This document shows positions 7,291 through 15,999 of a DNA stretch of 64,000 nucleotides, piece by piece (the stretch's first letter is position 1; the number at the start of each line of letters is the position of its first letter). Position numbers and translations under genes: made by a program. The DNA comes from Hymenobacter psoromatis (lineage in GTDB: Bacteria > Bacteroidota > Bacteroidia > Cytophagales > Hymenobacteraceae), in the NCBI GenBank assembly GCA_001596155.1, contig CP014771.1, forward strand, positions 1,488,001-1,552,000, given 5' to 3'. The notes beneath the pieces are model-generated. The model worked only from the letters and a program-made list of their open reading frames with translations, ran no database searches and had not been told where the DNA came from.

Positions 7291-10251
7291 ATGCGTACGT
7301 TGTTTTTCTGGCGAGCCGGCTGGCTGCTGCCCATTTTGGTGCTACTTGCTGCCCCGGCCCACGCCCAGCGCGAGGCCGACCAACTGCCCACCCAGGACCC
7401 GTTTGCCCGCCGCCCGGTGCTGGCGCGCGAGGTGCCGGGCGGGCGATATTTGTCGCACTCATTTGATGCTGAAAAAAATATTCTCACCATTCGAGCTACC
7501 GATGGCAGCACCCGTCAAGTGCGGCCGTGGGCGGATGGCGTGTTGAAAATCAGCTACTTTGCGCCGGGTCGGGTGCCGGTGGCCGACTCGTCGGTGAGTG
7601 TATTAGATAATATATTACCTCACGCAGACCGAGCAGCGGCAGCAGATGGGAAACACGTCATGCTGCTGGCCAACCCCTCATCAGTTACGGCGGGTACGGT
7701 TCGCTTACGCACCAACCACGGCACTGTTATTATCCAAAAAAACTCGCTGCAAGTCAGTTGGGAATATGGAGGTGATGTTCTGTACAGTGAGGCCAGCGCT
7801 GCCTTTCGCCGCCAGCCCCACACCTCCCAATTGCCCCCACGCTCGGACTCGCAGAGTCCGGGCTACAGCGCCGATGAGCTGGCCGGCACGGGCGTGCGGG
7901 TGCGCCTCGCGCCGGGCGAGCGGCTCTACGGCACGGGGGCCCGCGCCCTACCCCTCGACCGGCGCGGCTACCGCCTGGAGCTGTATAACCAGGCGCACTA
8001 CGGCTACCAAAACGGGGAGCAAAACCTGAACGTAGCGCTGCCCGTGGTGCTCAGCAGCCGGGGCTACCTGCTGCTTTTCGACCACTACGCGGCCAGCTAC
8101 CTCGACCTGGGCAAGAAGAACCCCGACGTGCTCGAATACGGCGCGCTGGGCCTCACCAGCCTGAGCTACTTTGTAATAACGGGCCAGAACCAGGCCGAAA
8201 TCCTGGACCGCTACACGGCGCTCACGGGGCGGCAGCCCCTACCCCCCCGCTGGGCGCTGGGCCTCATTCAGAGCCGCTTTGGCTACCGCAGCCAAGCCGA
8301 GATGCTGGCCGTGGCCCGCCGGATGCGGCGGGCCGATTTTCCGCTCGATGCGCTGGTGCTGGATTTGTACTGGTTTGGCGGCACCACCCGGCAGGGCGAT
8401 TTTCAGTGGGATAAAACCAATTTTCCCGACCCGGCCGGCATGATGCGCGAACTTAAAACGCAGGGCGTCAACACCATCCTCATTTCGGAGCCTTATGTGA
8501 TGCGTACCTCCCTGAACGACAGCCTCGTGCGCACGCAAGGGCTGGTGGGCACCACGGCGGGGGGTAGGCCGTTCACGGTGGGCTCGTTCTGGGCGGGGCC
8601 GGCGAGTATTTTGGACGTGTTTAAGCCCCAGACCCGCACCTGGCTGTGGGCGCAGTACCGCCGCCTGCACGAGCAAGGCGCGGCCGGCTGGTGGAGCGAC
8701 CTCGGCGAGCCCGAAAACCACCCGCTGGCCATGCACCACGCGCTGGGCCTCACGCCGCAAGTGCATAACGCTTACGGTATTACCTGGGCCAAAATCTTTC
8801 GGGATAATTACCAAAAAGAATACCCGAATGAGCGGCTTTTCAATCTGGCGCGCTCGGGCTGGGCCGGGATGCAGCGCAACTCGGTGTTTCCGTGGAGCGG
8901 CGACATCAGCCGCAGCTGGAGCGGCTTGCAGGCGCAGGTGCCCATCATGGTGGGCATGGGCCAAGCGGGCGTGGGCTACATGCACTCCGACGCGGGCGGC
9001 TTCGGGGCCAATGCCATTCAGGACCCCGAACTGTACACGCGCTGGCTGCAACTGGCGGCGCTCTGCCCCATCATGCGCCCGCACTCCGACCAGGTGGTGG
9101 CGCCCGAGCCCTACACCTACCCCGAACCCTACCAAAGCATCGTGCGCAAGTATGCGCATTTGCGCTATCAGCTCCTACCCTACCTCTATACCCTGGCCGC
9201 GCAGAACACGCTGACCGGCGCGCCACTGGCGCGCGCAATGGATTTTGAAGACAGTTATGAGTTAAGAATTAAGAGTGAAGACTTAGCTCAGCCGACAAAA
9301 TTCTTACCTCTTACCTCTCCACTCTTAACTGAAGACGACCAATACCTGCTCGGTCCCAACCTGTTAGTGGCGCCCATCAACCAACCCGGCCAGCGGCGGC
9401 GCAACGTGGTGTTGCCCCCTACTCCCGGCGGCTGGGTTGATTTCGTCTCGGGTCAAACGCTGCCTAGCAGCCGCACGGTGGGCCTGCCCGCGCCGCTGGG
9501 CCATATTCCGCTGCTGGTCCGCGCCGGCGCTTTCGTGCCCATGACGGCCTACCAGCGCAGCACGGCCGCCTTCCGGGCCGACACGCTGCAAGTGCGCTAT
9601 TTCCCCGATTCGGCCGTGCCGGCCTCTTTTTTCACCGTGTATGAAGATGATGGGCATTCAGCCCAAGCCTTAGCGCAAAAGCAATATGCTACTATTCAGC
9701 TTACTGGCAAAACAACAGCTAATCAAATCCTTATCACCACTACGGTAGCGGGCTCTTACCCCGGCGCACCAACCCAACGCCTGGTACGATTGCGTGTGGC
9801 GCGGGCTGCCGCTGCGCCCACGGCCGTGCTGCTCGGGGGCCAGCCGCTGGCTGCTTCGGCGTGGCAATTCGATGCGGCGCGGCACGAAATCAACCTGGAA
9901 TTTCTGGTTGAAAAGCGGGCGGTTGTTACGCTAACCGGCTTGCGCCTGCTCACTACCCCCGCCGCCCAAACCGACCCCGAAACGCTGACGCTCACTGCGC
10001 CCGACAGCCGCACCTTTTCCGGCTCGGTGGGGCTGCGCTATGAGCGCTACGTGGTGGCCGCAGCCCCTACCCCCCTGCTTATTCGCAACGTGCGGGGGCA
10101 GGTGGTGCGCGAGCTGCCTACGGTAGCCGAAGTGGGCGCGCATGCAGTGCATTGGGATGGGCTGGATGCTGCCGGCCGGCCTGTTGCGCCCAGCTTATAC
10201 GAGGTAGAACTGGGCGGGCAGCACCAGCGACTGGTGCGACTGCCGCAGTAG
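7291..10251 (+). CDS. Secreted glycoside hydrolase family 31 (alpha-glucosidase/xylosidase type)
   Basis: 986 residues from the ATG at 7291, chosen because a signal peptide starts there (RTLFFWRAGWLLPILVLLAAPAHA). The central (beta/alpha)8 barrel shows FPLDALVLDLYWFGG, the nucleophile motif GWWSDLGEPE (Asp ~470) and the acid/base motif WSGDISRSW (Asp ~538), then HSDAGGF. A proximal beta domain with VYEDDG follows. The C-terminus (IRNVRGQVVREL...LYEVEL) resembles a FlgD-like/type IX secretion tail. It would release alpha-linked sugars outside the cytoplasm. An AT-rich in-frame insert lies at 9253-9333, just before the LLGPNLLVAP strand. Substrate specificity cannot be read. Confidence 0.9.
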   Translation: MRTLFFWRAGWLLPILVLLAAPAHAQREADQLPTQDPFARRPVLAREVPGGRYLSHSFDAEKNILTIRATDGSTRQVRPWADGVLKISYFAPGRVPVADSSVSVLDNILPHADRAAAADGKHVMLLANPSSVTAGTVRLRTNHGTVIIQKNSLQVSWEYGGDVLYSEASAAFRRQPHTSQLPPRSDSQSPGYSADELAGTGVRVRLAPGERLYGTGARALPLDRRGYRLELYNQAHYGYQNGEQNLNVALPVVLSSRGYLLLFDHYAASYLDLGKKNPDVLEYGALGLTSLSYFVITGQNQAEILDRYTALTGRQPLPPRWALGLIQSRFGYRSQAEMLAVARRMRRADFPLDALVLDLYWFGGTTRQGDFQWDKTNFPDPAGMMRELKTQGVNTILISEPYVMRTSLNDSLVRTQGLVGTTAGGRPFTVGSFWAGPASILDVFKPQTRTWLWAQYRRLHEQGAAGWWSDLGEPENHPLAMHHALGLTPQVHNAYGITWAKIFRDNYQKEYPNERLFNLARSGWAGMQRNSVFPWSGDISRSWSGLQAQVPIMVGMGQAGVGYMHSDAGGFGANAIQDPELYTRWLQLAALCPIMRPHSDQVVAPEPYTYPEPYQSIVRKYAHLRYQLLPYLYTLAAQNTLTGAPLARAMDFEDSYELRIKSEDLAQPTKFLPLTSPLLTEDDQYLLGPNLLVAPINQPGQRRRNVVLPPTPGGWVDFVSGQTLPSSRTVGLPAPLGHIPLLVRAGAFVPMTAYQRSTAAFRADTLQVRYFPDSAVPASFFTVYEDDGHSAQALAQKQYATIQLTGKTTANQILITTTVAGSYPGAPTQRLVRLRVARAAAAPTAVLLGGQPLAASAWQFDAARHEINLEFLVEKRAVVTLTGLRLLTTPAAQTDPETLTLTAPDSRTFSGSVGLRYERYVVAAAPTPLLIRNVRGQVVRELPTVAEVGAHAVHWDGLDAAGRPVAPSLYEVELGGQHQRLVRLPQ
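9253..9333. repeat. AT-rich imperfect inverted repeat inside the GH31 gene
   Basis: About 80 bp of low GC. The left part, AGTTAAGAATTAAGAGTGAA, is imperfectly complementary to the right part ending CTCCACTCTTAACTGAAG. It is in frame and encodes a Leu/Thr/Ser-rich loop between DFEDS and EDDQYLLGP. Its style matches the AT-rich ATTAGTCATTAGTCACTC repeats in gaps elsewhere (34456-34488, 34773-34827). Confidence 0.6.
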
Positions 10252-10253
10252 TT

Positions 10254-10351
10254 TTTTCACCGCGGAAGACGCGGAGGGCTTCGCGGAAGAGCGCGGAGGT
10301 CGTTACTTCCGCGCTCTTCCGCGAAGCCCTCCGCGTCTTCCGCGGTGAAAA
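10254..10351. repeat. Perfect long palindrome after the GH31 gene
   Basis: Arms TTTTCACCGCGGAAGACGCG and its complement, around 40 bp long with a loop of about 10 bp, lie 3 bp after the stop of the GH31 gene. It directly precedes a classical terminator hairpin (10354-10390). Confidence 0.88.
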
Positions 10352-10353
10352 CA

Positions 10354-10390
10354 AAAAAGGGCCTTCCAGCGGTGATGGAAGGCCCTTTTT
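10354..10390. terminator. Bidirectional intrinsic terminator
   Basis: Stem GGGCCTTCCA / TGGAAGGCCC with a 7-nt loop, preceded by AAAAAA and followed by TTTTT, between convergent genes (GH31 on plus, L,D-transpeptidase on minus). Works in both directions by structure. Confidence 0.9.
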
Positions 10391-10406
10391 CGCAGGAAGT
10401 AATTCT

Positions 10407-11258
10407 CTATGAATTCGTAGCCGGCTTCAATAACAACGCCGCCAGCGCCACGTTCTGGTTCAAAAACTTCGAGGTATAACCAGCGTTCGACTTGCTCAAA
10501 AACAGGCAGCTACCGCCTTGCACGGCATCAATAATCTGCGAATACTGGGCGAGCGGCAGGGCGGGGCAGCCGAGGCTGCGGCCCAGGCGGCCGTTTTGTT
10601 TGATGAATTCTTCGCTCACGTAATCAGCGCCGTGCATCACGATGGAGCGAGCGAAGGCGTTGGTATTGAAGCCTTCATCCATTCCTTGCAAGCGCAGCGA
10701 GTGACCATGCTTGCCCTCATATTCCTGGCCCGTCACGTAAAAACCCAGGCTGCTCATGTTGCTCTGGTCGGTGTTGGAAAACTGGTCGGCCCCGTTTTCA
10801 CCCGAGTTGTGGCCGTGAGCTACCAAGGTGTGAAACAGAATCTTATTGCTGTTCAGGTCGAGCACCCAGAGGCGTTTTTCGGTCGAAGGCAGGTCGAAAT
10901 CCACTACCGTCAGGTGCTGCTGGCTGGCGGCCAAGTGGCCGGTTTCGCGCAGGTTGAGGTAGCCGGTCATGGCCTTTTGAAACACCTCGAAGCGCAAGCC
11001 TTGCTGGGCGGCCCCGAGGCGGCTGTACGTTTCACGCAGGGTAGCGTCGAAGCGAGCCAGGGGGGTAGCGGCCACGACAACCCTGGCAGTAGCCGTAATC
11101 TTGGCTGGCACGTGCGCCGATGATTTCATTAGCGGGCCAGCCAGCGGCGTAGCCAGAAACAGCGACGCCACGAAGGGCAATACCCGCCGAACCAAGCGCC
11201 GCGAGCGGCGACGGCTATCGCGCTGACGCTGCACGACACTGCAATGATGATGCTTCAT
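10407..11258 (-). CDS. Murein L,D-transpeptidase catalytic domain protein (YkuD_2 type)
   Basis: 283 residues. After a very basic N-terminus (RQRDSRRRSRRLVRR) comes a hydrophobic export segment (VLPFVASLFLATPLAG). The C-terminal domain carries the family motif IVMHGADYVSEEF...LGRSLGCPALP with the catalytic Cys in SLGCPAL and a conserved His in MHGADY. This Bacteroidota family is related to YkuD enzymes that form or alter peptidoglycan cross-links; activity here is inferred. A paralogue lies directly upstream on the same strand (11387-12190). The mature protein should be periplasmic. Confidence 0.85.
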   Translation of the reverse strand: MKHHHCSVVQRQRDSRRRSRRLVRRVLPFVASLFLATPLAGPLMKSSAHVPAKITATARVVVAATPLARFDATLRETYSRLGAAQQGLRFEVFQKAMTGYLNLRETGHLAASQQHLTVVDFDLPSTEKRLWVLDLNSNKILFHTLVAHGHNSGENGADQFSNTDQSNMSSLGFYVTGQEYEGKHGHSLRLQGMDEGFNTNAFARSIVMHGADYVSEEFIKQNGRLGRSLGCPALPLAQYSQIIDAVQGGSCLFLSKSNAGYTSKFLNQNVALAALLLKPATNS

Positions 11259-11386
11259 AACACTTGCGGCTAATTGAAGGGGGGTAGGCGCTCGCCGGGG
11301 CGGGCTGCTTAACTTAGTGGTTATTATACGCGGTACACCACGCCAAGGTAGGGTGAAATGGTTTACGAACCAAAAAAATTCCTCAC

Positions 11387-12190
11387 CTAGCGCCAGCCGC
11401 GCCGCAGGAAGCGCCGCCCGGCGGCCGGCCCATCGAGCCAGCGCGAGGCCAGGCCCGGCCCGCTCACCAGCAGCATACTACCCGTGCGCAGCGTGCTGAT
11501 AATGGCTTTATACTGGGCGGGCGGCAGGGCCGGGCAACCCTGACTGTAACCCAGGTGGCCGTGCTGGCGCACGTAGGCGGGGCTGGCGTAGTCGGCGGCG
11601 TGCAGCACGATGTAGCGGTCAAACACGTTGGTATTCTCACCCTTATCGTAGCCCTGGAGGCGGCGCGAGTAGCCGTGGATACCGTCGTAAGTGCCCGAAG
11701 TGCGATAAAAACCCAGCGAGGTGCATTTCGAGCTTTCGACATTGGAGAAGCGCCGCGCGCGCAGGTGGCCCGAGCCCTGGCCGTGGGCTACCAGGCTGCG
11801 GTGCAGCACTTTGGCATTCTGCAAGTCAATTACCCAGAGGCGCTCGGCGGTGTTAGGCAGGTCCATGTCGGCCACGGCCAGCACGCCGGCCCGCTCAATG
11901 CGGCCGGTGGGGTGCAGCGTGAGGTAGCCCACGCAGGCCTGCGCCAGCACGGCCGGCCGCAGCCCCACCGTGTCGGCCCCGAGGCGGGCGTAGAGCTGGC
12001 CGATGGCCCGCCGCAGTGTATCGGGCACGCCGGCCACGGGCGGCACGGGCGTGAGGCGCAGTGAGTCGGGCAGCGGGGCGGGGGTAGGGAATTGGGCGGC
12101 GGCCGGGCGGGCGGCAGCTGGCCGCGCCGGGTGCTGGCAGGCGGCCAGTATTATCCCTACCCCTACAAGCCAACTTAGGCGGCCACCCAT
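11387..12190 (-). CDS. Lipoprotein L,D-transpeptidase paralogue (YkuD_2 type)
   Basis: 267 residues from the Met at 12190, chosen because it gives a lipoprotein signal, LSWLVGVGIILAAC with lipobox LAAC; Met codons further upstream would extend it. A Pro/Ala-rich linker precedes the catalytic domain with IVLHAADYASPAYV and LGYSQGCPALPPAQY; the nucleophile is the Cys in SQGCPAL. It aligns with the neighbour at 10407 over the whole domain (VADMDLPNTAERLWVIDLQN versus VVDFDLPSTEKRLWVLDLNS). The pair differs in anchoring: this copy is lipidated. Likely a tandem duplication. Confidence 0.85.
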   Translation of the reverse strand: MGGRLSWLVGVGIILAACQHPARPAAARPAAAQFPTPAPLPDSLRLTPVPPVAGVPDTLRRAIGQLYARLGADTVGLRPAVLAQACVGYLTLHPTGRIERAGVLAVADMDLPNTAERLWVIDLQNAKVLHRSLVAHGQGSGHLRARRFSNVESSKCTSLGFYRTSGTYDGIHGYSRRLQGYDKGENTNVFDRYIVLHAADYASPAYVRQHGHLGYSQGCPALPPAQYKAIISTLRTGSMLLVSGPGLASRWLDGPAAGRRFLRRGWR

Positions 12191-12240
12191 CAGCCCCCGA
12201 AATACTACAGCCCACCTCATACCCAAAAGTAGGCGCGAAA

Positions 12241-12289
12241 AGGCCACCCCAGCGCTTTTTTCTGCAAAAAAAAGACGCTGGAGTGGCCT
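12241..12289. terminator. Hairpin terminator between DUF4198-like gene and L,D-transpeptidase
   Basis: AGGCCACCCCAGCG (12241-12254) pairs with CGCTGGAGTGGCCT (12276-12289) with one mismatch. The loop contains TTTTTT and AAAAAAAA, which can extend the stem. It separates the metal-type cluster from the downstream transpeptidase genes on the minus strand. Confidence 0.75.
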
Positions 12290-12309
12290 GATTCCGGCGG
12301 CCCTACCCC

Positions 12310-13023
12310 CTACTCGGCCACGAAGACGAGCGCGGCGGTGAGGCTGAGGCGGGTGGCGTCGGGGTCGGCCAGCTGGTTGATGTCGAGGTCATTGGCGAGG
12401 CGGTTGATGCCTTTGACCAGCGTCACGGTTACCTCGCCACTGGCGTCGGTGCGGGGGCCTTCCTCGTTGCTGTTGTTTTCGACCATCGCGTTGGCCACGG
12501 GCTGGCCATCGAGCAGCAGGCGCACTTTAAAGGACTGGCCGGCCTGGAGCGCGCCGGTGAAGGCTTCGGGCACAAACTCGAAGCGCTGGCCCACGGGCTT
12601 GAACATCCAGGGCTGCCAGCTGAGCACGGTTTTGGAGAACTTGAGCGGGTGCGACCCTACCCCCCCCGCGCCGGCCGGCTCGGTGGTCAGGCGCACGTTG
12701 CGGCTTTCCTGGTCCTGGGGCGTTTTGGTCCAGTAGCCGTTGTCAAAATCGAGCACAAACATGGCCGGCTTGCCAGTGGGCTTGATGCTCAGGCCCTTCG
12801 CCGTTGGCTGGCGAGTATAGGCCAGGAAATGCTGCTGCGCATCGAGCACTTGCAGGGTCGTGACCTTGGCGGCGGGGTAGGCTTCGGGTATTTTGTGGCC
12901 GTAAAAAACCTGGTACACGGGGCCGCCAAACGGGTCCACCCAGGCATCGTGGGCCAGCAGGGGTAGGGCGAGCAGGGCGGTGGCGGCCGCCAGCAAAGCC
13001 GGTTTGCGGAAAGAGTTTTTCAT
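12310..13023 (-). CDS. DUF4198-like periplasmic protein
   Basis: 237 residues from the ATG at 13023 with a clear signal peptide (KPALLAAATALLALPLLAHD). The start of the mature protein, HDAWVDPFGGPVYQVFYGHK, followed by beta-rich sequence with FEFVPEAFTGALQAGQSFKV and LLDGQPVANAMVE...TDASGEVTV, is typical of DUF4198 proteins. These are periplasmic proteins often found beside nickel/cobalt or other metal transporters. It lies 53 bp after the TonB-dependent receptor on the same strand, so probably co-transcribed. A role in delivering a transition metal is inference. Confidence 0.75.
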   Translation of the reverse strand: MKNSFRKPALLAAATALLALPLLAHDAWVDPFGGPVYQVFYGHKIPEAYPAAKVTTLQVLDAQQHFLAYTRQPTAKGLSIKPTGKPAMFVLDFDNGYWTKTPQDQESRNVRLTTEPAGAGGVGSHPLKFSKTVLSWQPWMFKPVGQRFEFVPEAFTGALQAGQSFKVRLLLDGQPVANAMVENNSNEEGPRTDASGEVTVTLVKGINRLANDLDINQLADPDATRLSLTAALVFVAE

Positions 13024-13076
13024 GCGGAGTAACAGATTAAGCAGAAGATAATCAAGCAAGTAGTAGTTTCAAAAAC

Positions 13077-15176
13077 TCAGAAAGGGATTTTCACGCCGGC
13101 CGTGAAGGTGGCTTTGGCCTGGGGCGCGGTCAGCAGCACGCCGCCCGAGACGAAACTCATCTCGTCGAGGCCGTGGCTGCCGTCGGGGTAGATGGTGGTT
13201 TCGGCGAAGAAGCGGAAATTGGGCCAGGCCGGGCGGATGTAAATGGCTTTGGCCGAGAGCCGCTGGAAGGTCGGGCTTTGTACGGAGCCGTCGCTGACCA
13301 GGTATTTGCGCCCGATAAACTGGTCATAGACCGAAAGCGTCACCTGATTGGCGGCTTGGTTGGCCGCCCCGAAGGTGTAGTCGAAGCCCAGCGTGGCCAG
13401 GTCGCGAGGCACGGTCGTCACGTACATGGGCTGGGCGTCGCCGTTGCGCAGCTCGGCCAGCACGTGGGTGTAGTTGCCAAACACGGCCAGGCCGCCAACA
13501 TTGTCGCCGAAGCGATAGCGGGCCTCCACTTCCACGCCCTGGCGCAGGGTGCGGCCGTAGTTGAGGAGCGCCCCCGACACGGGGTCGTTCTGCACCTCGC
13601 CGGTCTGGGTAGAGCGGTACACCGAGGCCAGCATGTGCGTGCGGCCCGTGGCGTCATCCACGGCGATACCCGCCTCGTAGCTCGTCAGTTTTGATACGCC
13701 CAGACCCGGATTATCAATAATTTCTTCGTAGCCACTGGGGCCTTTGAAGCCCTGCGCGTAGTTGGCAAACACCCCTACCCCCGGTGTTATGGCGTAGGCC
13801 AGGCCCACCTTGGGGCTGAACGCGGCGGGGTGCACCTGGATGTTTTTGTTGGGGTAGTCGGTGTCGAGGGCCAGGCTGTTGATGTCGTAAAACAGCAGGT
13901 CGTAGCGCGCCCCGGCCGTCAGCTTCAACTGCTCGGTCAGCTTGAGCTGGAGCTGGGCGTAGGCAGCGGGCGTGTAGGTATGCACCCGGCGGCCCTGCAC
14001 CTGGGTTATCTCCCGGCGGGCCACCGTCACGAAGCGGGTGGTATTAATGTTATCGCCCCGAAAATAAATGCCGCCCGCGTACTCGGCCGGCAGGCCAAAC
14101 AGCGTGCTCTGCACGGTGCGGCGCAGGTCGAAGCCCGCCCAGGTGCGGTCGCCTTCCTCGCGGCGCTGCGGGCCGTTGGGCGCGCCAAACTTGGCGGGCT
14201 GGTTCACGCGGATGCGCACGAAATCGTGGTGCTGCACGTAGGCCGTGGCCTGCCAGTAGGCCGCGTCGTTGGCCCCGCGGTAGTTGAAAACCAGGTTTTG
14301 CTGGTTGGTATTGCCGCCGTCGGTGGGGTCCAGGGCGGCGCGGCGGCTCAGCAGGCCGGCATCCACGGCGGCGCGGTTGAGGTAGTTGGCCGAGCCAAAG
14401 GCATTGCTGAACACCTGCGCCCGCACCGAAGCCGTGCCCGCCAGCAGCGGAAACGAGTATTTGGCCAGCCCGTTCAGGCGCTGGTAGCGGTTGTTGTCGC
14501 GGTAGGCATCGGAGTAGTTTTCCTCCAATGCCACGTAGCCGCCGGCCTTGCGAAAGTCGCGGCTGCCGAAGCCCGCGATGGCCACGCCGCGTATCGTACC
14601 GTAGGTGCCCGCCGAAAACGTGACGCTCGACGCCAGCCGGTCTTCGGTATCGAAGCGGATGGAGCCGCCCAGCGCGTGGTCGCCGTAAAACGGGCTGTTC
14701 GGCCCGCGCACCACCTCAATGCGCCGCAGCGTTTCCGGAATGAGCGGATTGAGGTCGGTATAGCCGTTGGTTTGAATATCGGAGCCCTGGTTCTGCGGCA
14801 CGCCATCGATGCTGAAGGCGATGTCGCGGGCGTGCTCGGTGCCCACGTAGCCGCGCATCTGAATGCCGTAGCCCACCCCGCCCAGCTGGTAGTTGGTCAC
14901 GTTGAGGCCGGCCAGCGGGCGCAGCAAATCGCCGTAAGACGTAACCGCCTGCTTGGCCACGTAGTCGCGCCCCACCAGTGTCACGGAGGCCGGGCTGGCC
15001 GTGGCCTCGCCCGAAAGCGCGGTTTTGCTCGTGGGGGTCAGGGTGCCGCGCACCTCCACGCTGCCGAGGCGCTTGGCTGTGGTGGTGTCGGCGGGCGGGG
15101 TGCTCGACTGGGCCACGCCCAAGCCGGGCAGCAGCACGCTCATGGCGGCGGCTGCCCACTTTAGGTAAGTGTTCAT
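13077..15176 (-). CDS. TonB-dependent outer-membrane receptor
   Basis: 699 residues. Signal peptide (WAAAAMSVLLPGLGVAQ), then a region with LGSVEVRGTLTPTSKTALSG, the plug domain (SYGDLLRPLAGLNVTNYQ, IQMRGYVGTEHARDIAFSID, RRIEVVRGPNSPFYGDHALG), and a long beta-barrel ending in the aromatic C-terminal signature (GVKIPF). It lacks the N-terminal carboxypeptidase-regulatory-like domain present in its neighbour at 16000. It is followed by the DUF4198-like gene and preceded by a small Cys/His protein gene (15538). TonB energy coupling and outer-membrane location follow from the family; a metal chelate is the likeliest ligand by context. Confidence 0.93.
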   Translation of the reverse strand: MNTYLKWAAAAMSVLLPGLGVAQSSTPPADTTTAKRLGSVEVRGTLTPTSKTALSGEATASPASVTLVGRDYVAKQAVTSYGDLLRPLAGLNVTNYQLGGVGYGIQMRGYVGTEHARDIAFSIDGVPQNQGSDIQTNGYTDLNPLIPETLRRIEVVRGPNSPFYGDHALGGSIRFDTEDRLASSVTFSAGTYGTIRGVAIAGFGSRDFRKAGGYVALEENYSDAYRDNNRYQRLNGLAKYSFPLLAGTASVRAQVFSNAFGSANYLNRAAVDAGLLSRRAALDPTDGGNTNQQNLVFNYRGANDAAYWQATAYVQHHDFVRIRVNQPAKFGAPNGPQRREEGDRTWAGFDLRRTVQSTLFGLPAEYAGGIYFRGDNINTTRFVTVARREITQVQGRRVHTYTPAAYAQLQLKLTEQLKLTAGARYDLLFYDINSLALDTDYPNKNIQVHPAAFSPKVGLAYAITPGVGVFANYAQGFKGPSGYEEIIDNPGLGVSKLTSYEAGIAVDDATGRTHMLASVYRSTQTGEVQNDPVSGALLNYGRTLRQGVEVEARYRFGDNVGGLAVFGNYTHVLAELRNGDAQPMYVTTVPRDLATLGFDYTFGAANQAANQVTLSVYDQFIGRKYLVSDGSVQSPTFQRLSAKAIYIRPAWPNFRFFAETTIYPDGSHGLDEMSFVSGGVLLTAPQAKATFTAGVKIPF

Positions 15177-15203
15177 TAAGCTGATTGTCAGACGACAATT
15201 AAC

Positions 15204-15413
15204 TTAAAACGACATCGCTACCCGGCACTGCGCCTGGTAGCGCGACTGGTCGGCACGCTGCCGGGCGCGCTTATCGACCGGGGCGAGGGGGGTAGGGCGA
15301 GCGGCTTTAGCGGCCAGAACTGGCAAGCTGACAGCGGAAGAAGCCAGTTGGGGCAGACACACGGCTACGGGTGCCGCAGGCACGCCCGCGGTCTTAGAAG
15401 ACAAGAGAAACAT
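15204..15413 (-). CDS. Possible small protein upstream of TonB receptor
   Basis: 69-residue frame starting FLLSSKTAGVPAAPVAVC, Ala/Pro/Val-rich, with a basic C-terminal part (KRARQRADQSRYQAQCRVAM). It fits the operon spacing (27 bp before the receptor, same strand) but has low complexity and no recognisable domain. It could be a short exported peptide or a chance frame in GC-rich DNA. Two Cys are present. Confidence 0.35.
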   Translation of the reverse strand: MFLLSSKTAGVPAAPVAVCLPQLASSAVSLPVLAAKAARPTPLAPVDKRARQRADQSRYQAQCRVAMSF

Positions 15414-15479
15414 AAAAAGTCGGGGGTAGCAGCGGCCGCCCGGCGCACGCCGGGGCCGCGGGTTGCTGAATAAGACACG

Positions 15480-15504
15480 GCCGGCCCGCGCAACGCGGGC
15501 CGGC
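15480..15504. terminator. Very stable GC hairpin
   Basis: GCCGGCCCGCG and its exact complement are separated by 3 nt, with no T-tract on either side. It lies between the Cys/His protein gene and the next gene on the minus strand. It may attenuate transcription or protect an RNA end rather than terminate. Confidence 0.5.
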
Positions 15505-15537
15505 TACCGGCCGCCGGGCGGGCGGCCAGCGAGTGGC

Positions 15538-15927
15538 TTATCCCCGACGGGGAGGGGCTTCAATGCGGCCACGCACGCCAAGCGGCACGGCGGCCATAGC
15601 CGCGGCCAGGGGCCGGGCAGCGCGCCACCCCACGGGGAGGGCCGCCACTGCTGCCACCAAGGGTAGGCAGTGCAGGTCGAGGCCCTTGAGGGTGGTGAGC
15701 AGCTGCTGCAACGGCAGGGGCTTGTGGCCCTTGTGCACGTGGTATTGCACGCCGTTGCAGTCATCGAAGCAGACGCCGCCGCGCCAGGCGTTTTTCAGCT
15801 GGCAGTCGGGGCTGTGCACGTAGTCGAAAGGCCGCGCCGCCGCGATGCCGGCCTGCGGGGCCACGCTTGCGCACACTACCAGCAGGTAGTTGAGCAGCAA
15901 GAGCAACACGAGTAGCGAACGGGGCAT
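15538..15927 (-). CDS. Small Cys/His-rich membrane-anchored protein, copy 1
   Basis: 129 residues from the ATG at 15927 (frame open further upstream). An N-terminal hydrophobic helix (SLLVLLLLLNYLLVVCA) is followed by a Cys/His block: YVHSPDCQLKN, then GVCFDDCNGVQYHVHKGH, then LLTTLKGLDLHCLP. The paralogue at 18456 shares YVHS..CQ..N......CF..CNG.Q...H and LKGLD.H, so three Cys and several His are conserved. Each copy precedes a TonB-dependent receptor on the same strand. A periplasmic metal-binding or metal-sensing partner of the receptor is a reasonable inference. Not a family I can name. Confidence 0.7.
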   Translation of the reverse strand: MPRSLLVLLLLLNYLLVVCASVAPQAGIAAARPFDYVHSPDCQLKNAWRGGVCFDDCNGVQYHVHKGHKPLPLQQLLTTLKGLDLHCLPLVAAVAALPVGWRAARPLAAAMAAVPLGVRGRIEAPPRRG

Positions 15928-15999
15928 AAGCGGACGAAGGTAGGGAAAGCTACGCAACTAAGCAGCAAGCGGTTTGCCGGAGCCACCGCTCAGGCCAGC

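Noticed and set aside
13830..15164. Long open frame antisense to the TonB receptor
   Set aside because: It is a shadow of a GC-rich gene: His/Val/Gly-rich, no domain, and the other strand has clear receptor motifs. The same applies to frames at 19965-21323, 27580-28500 and 45689-46471.
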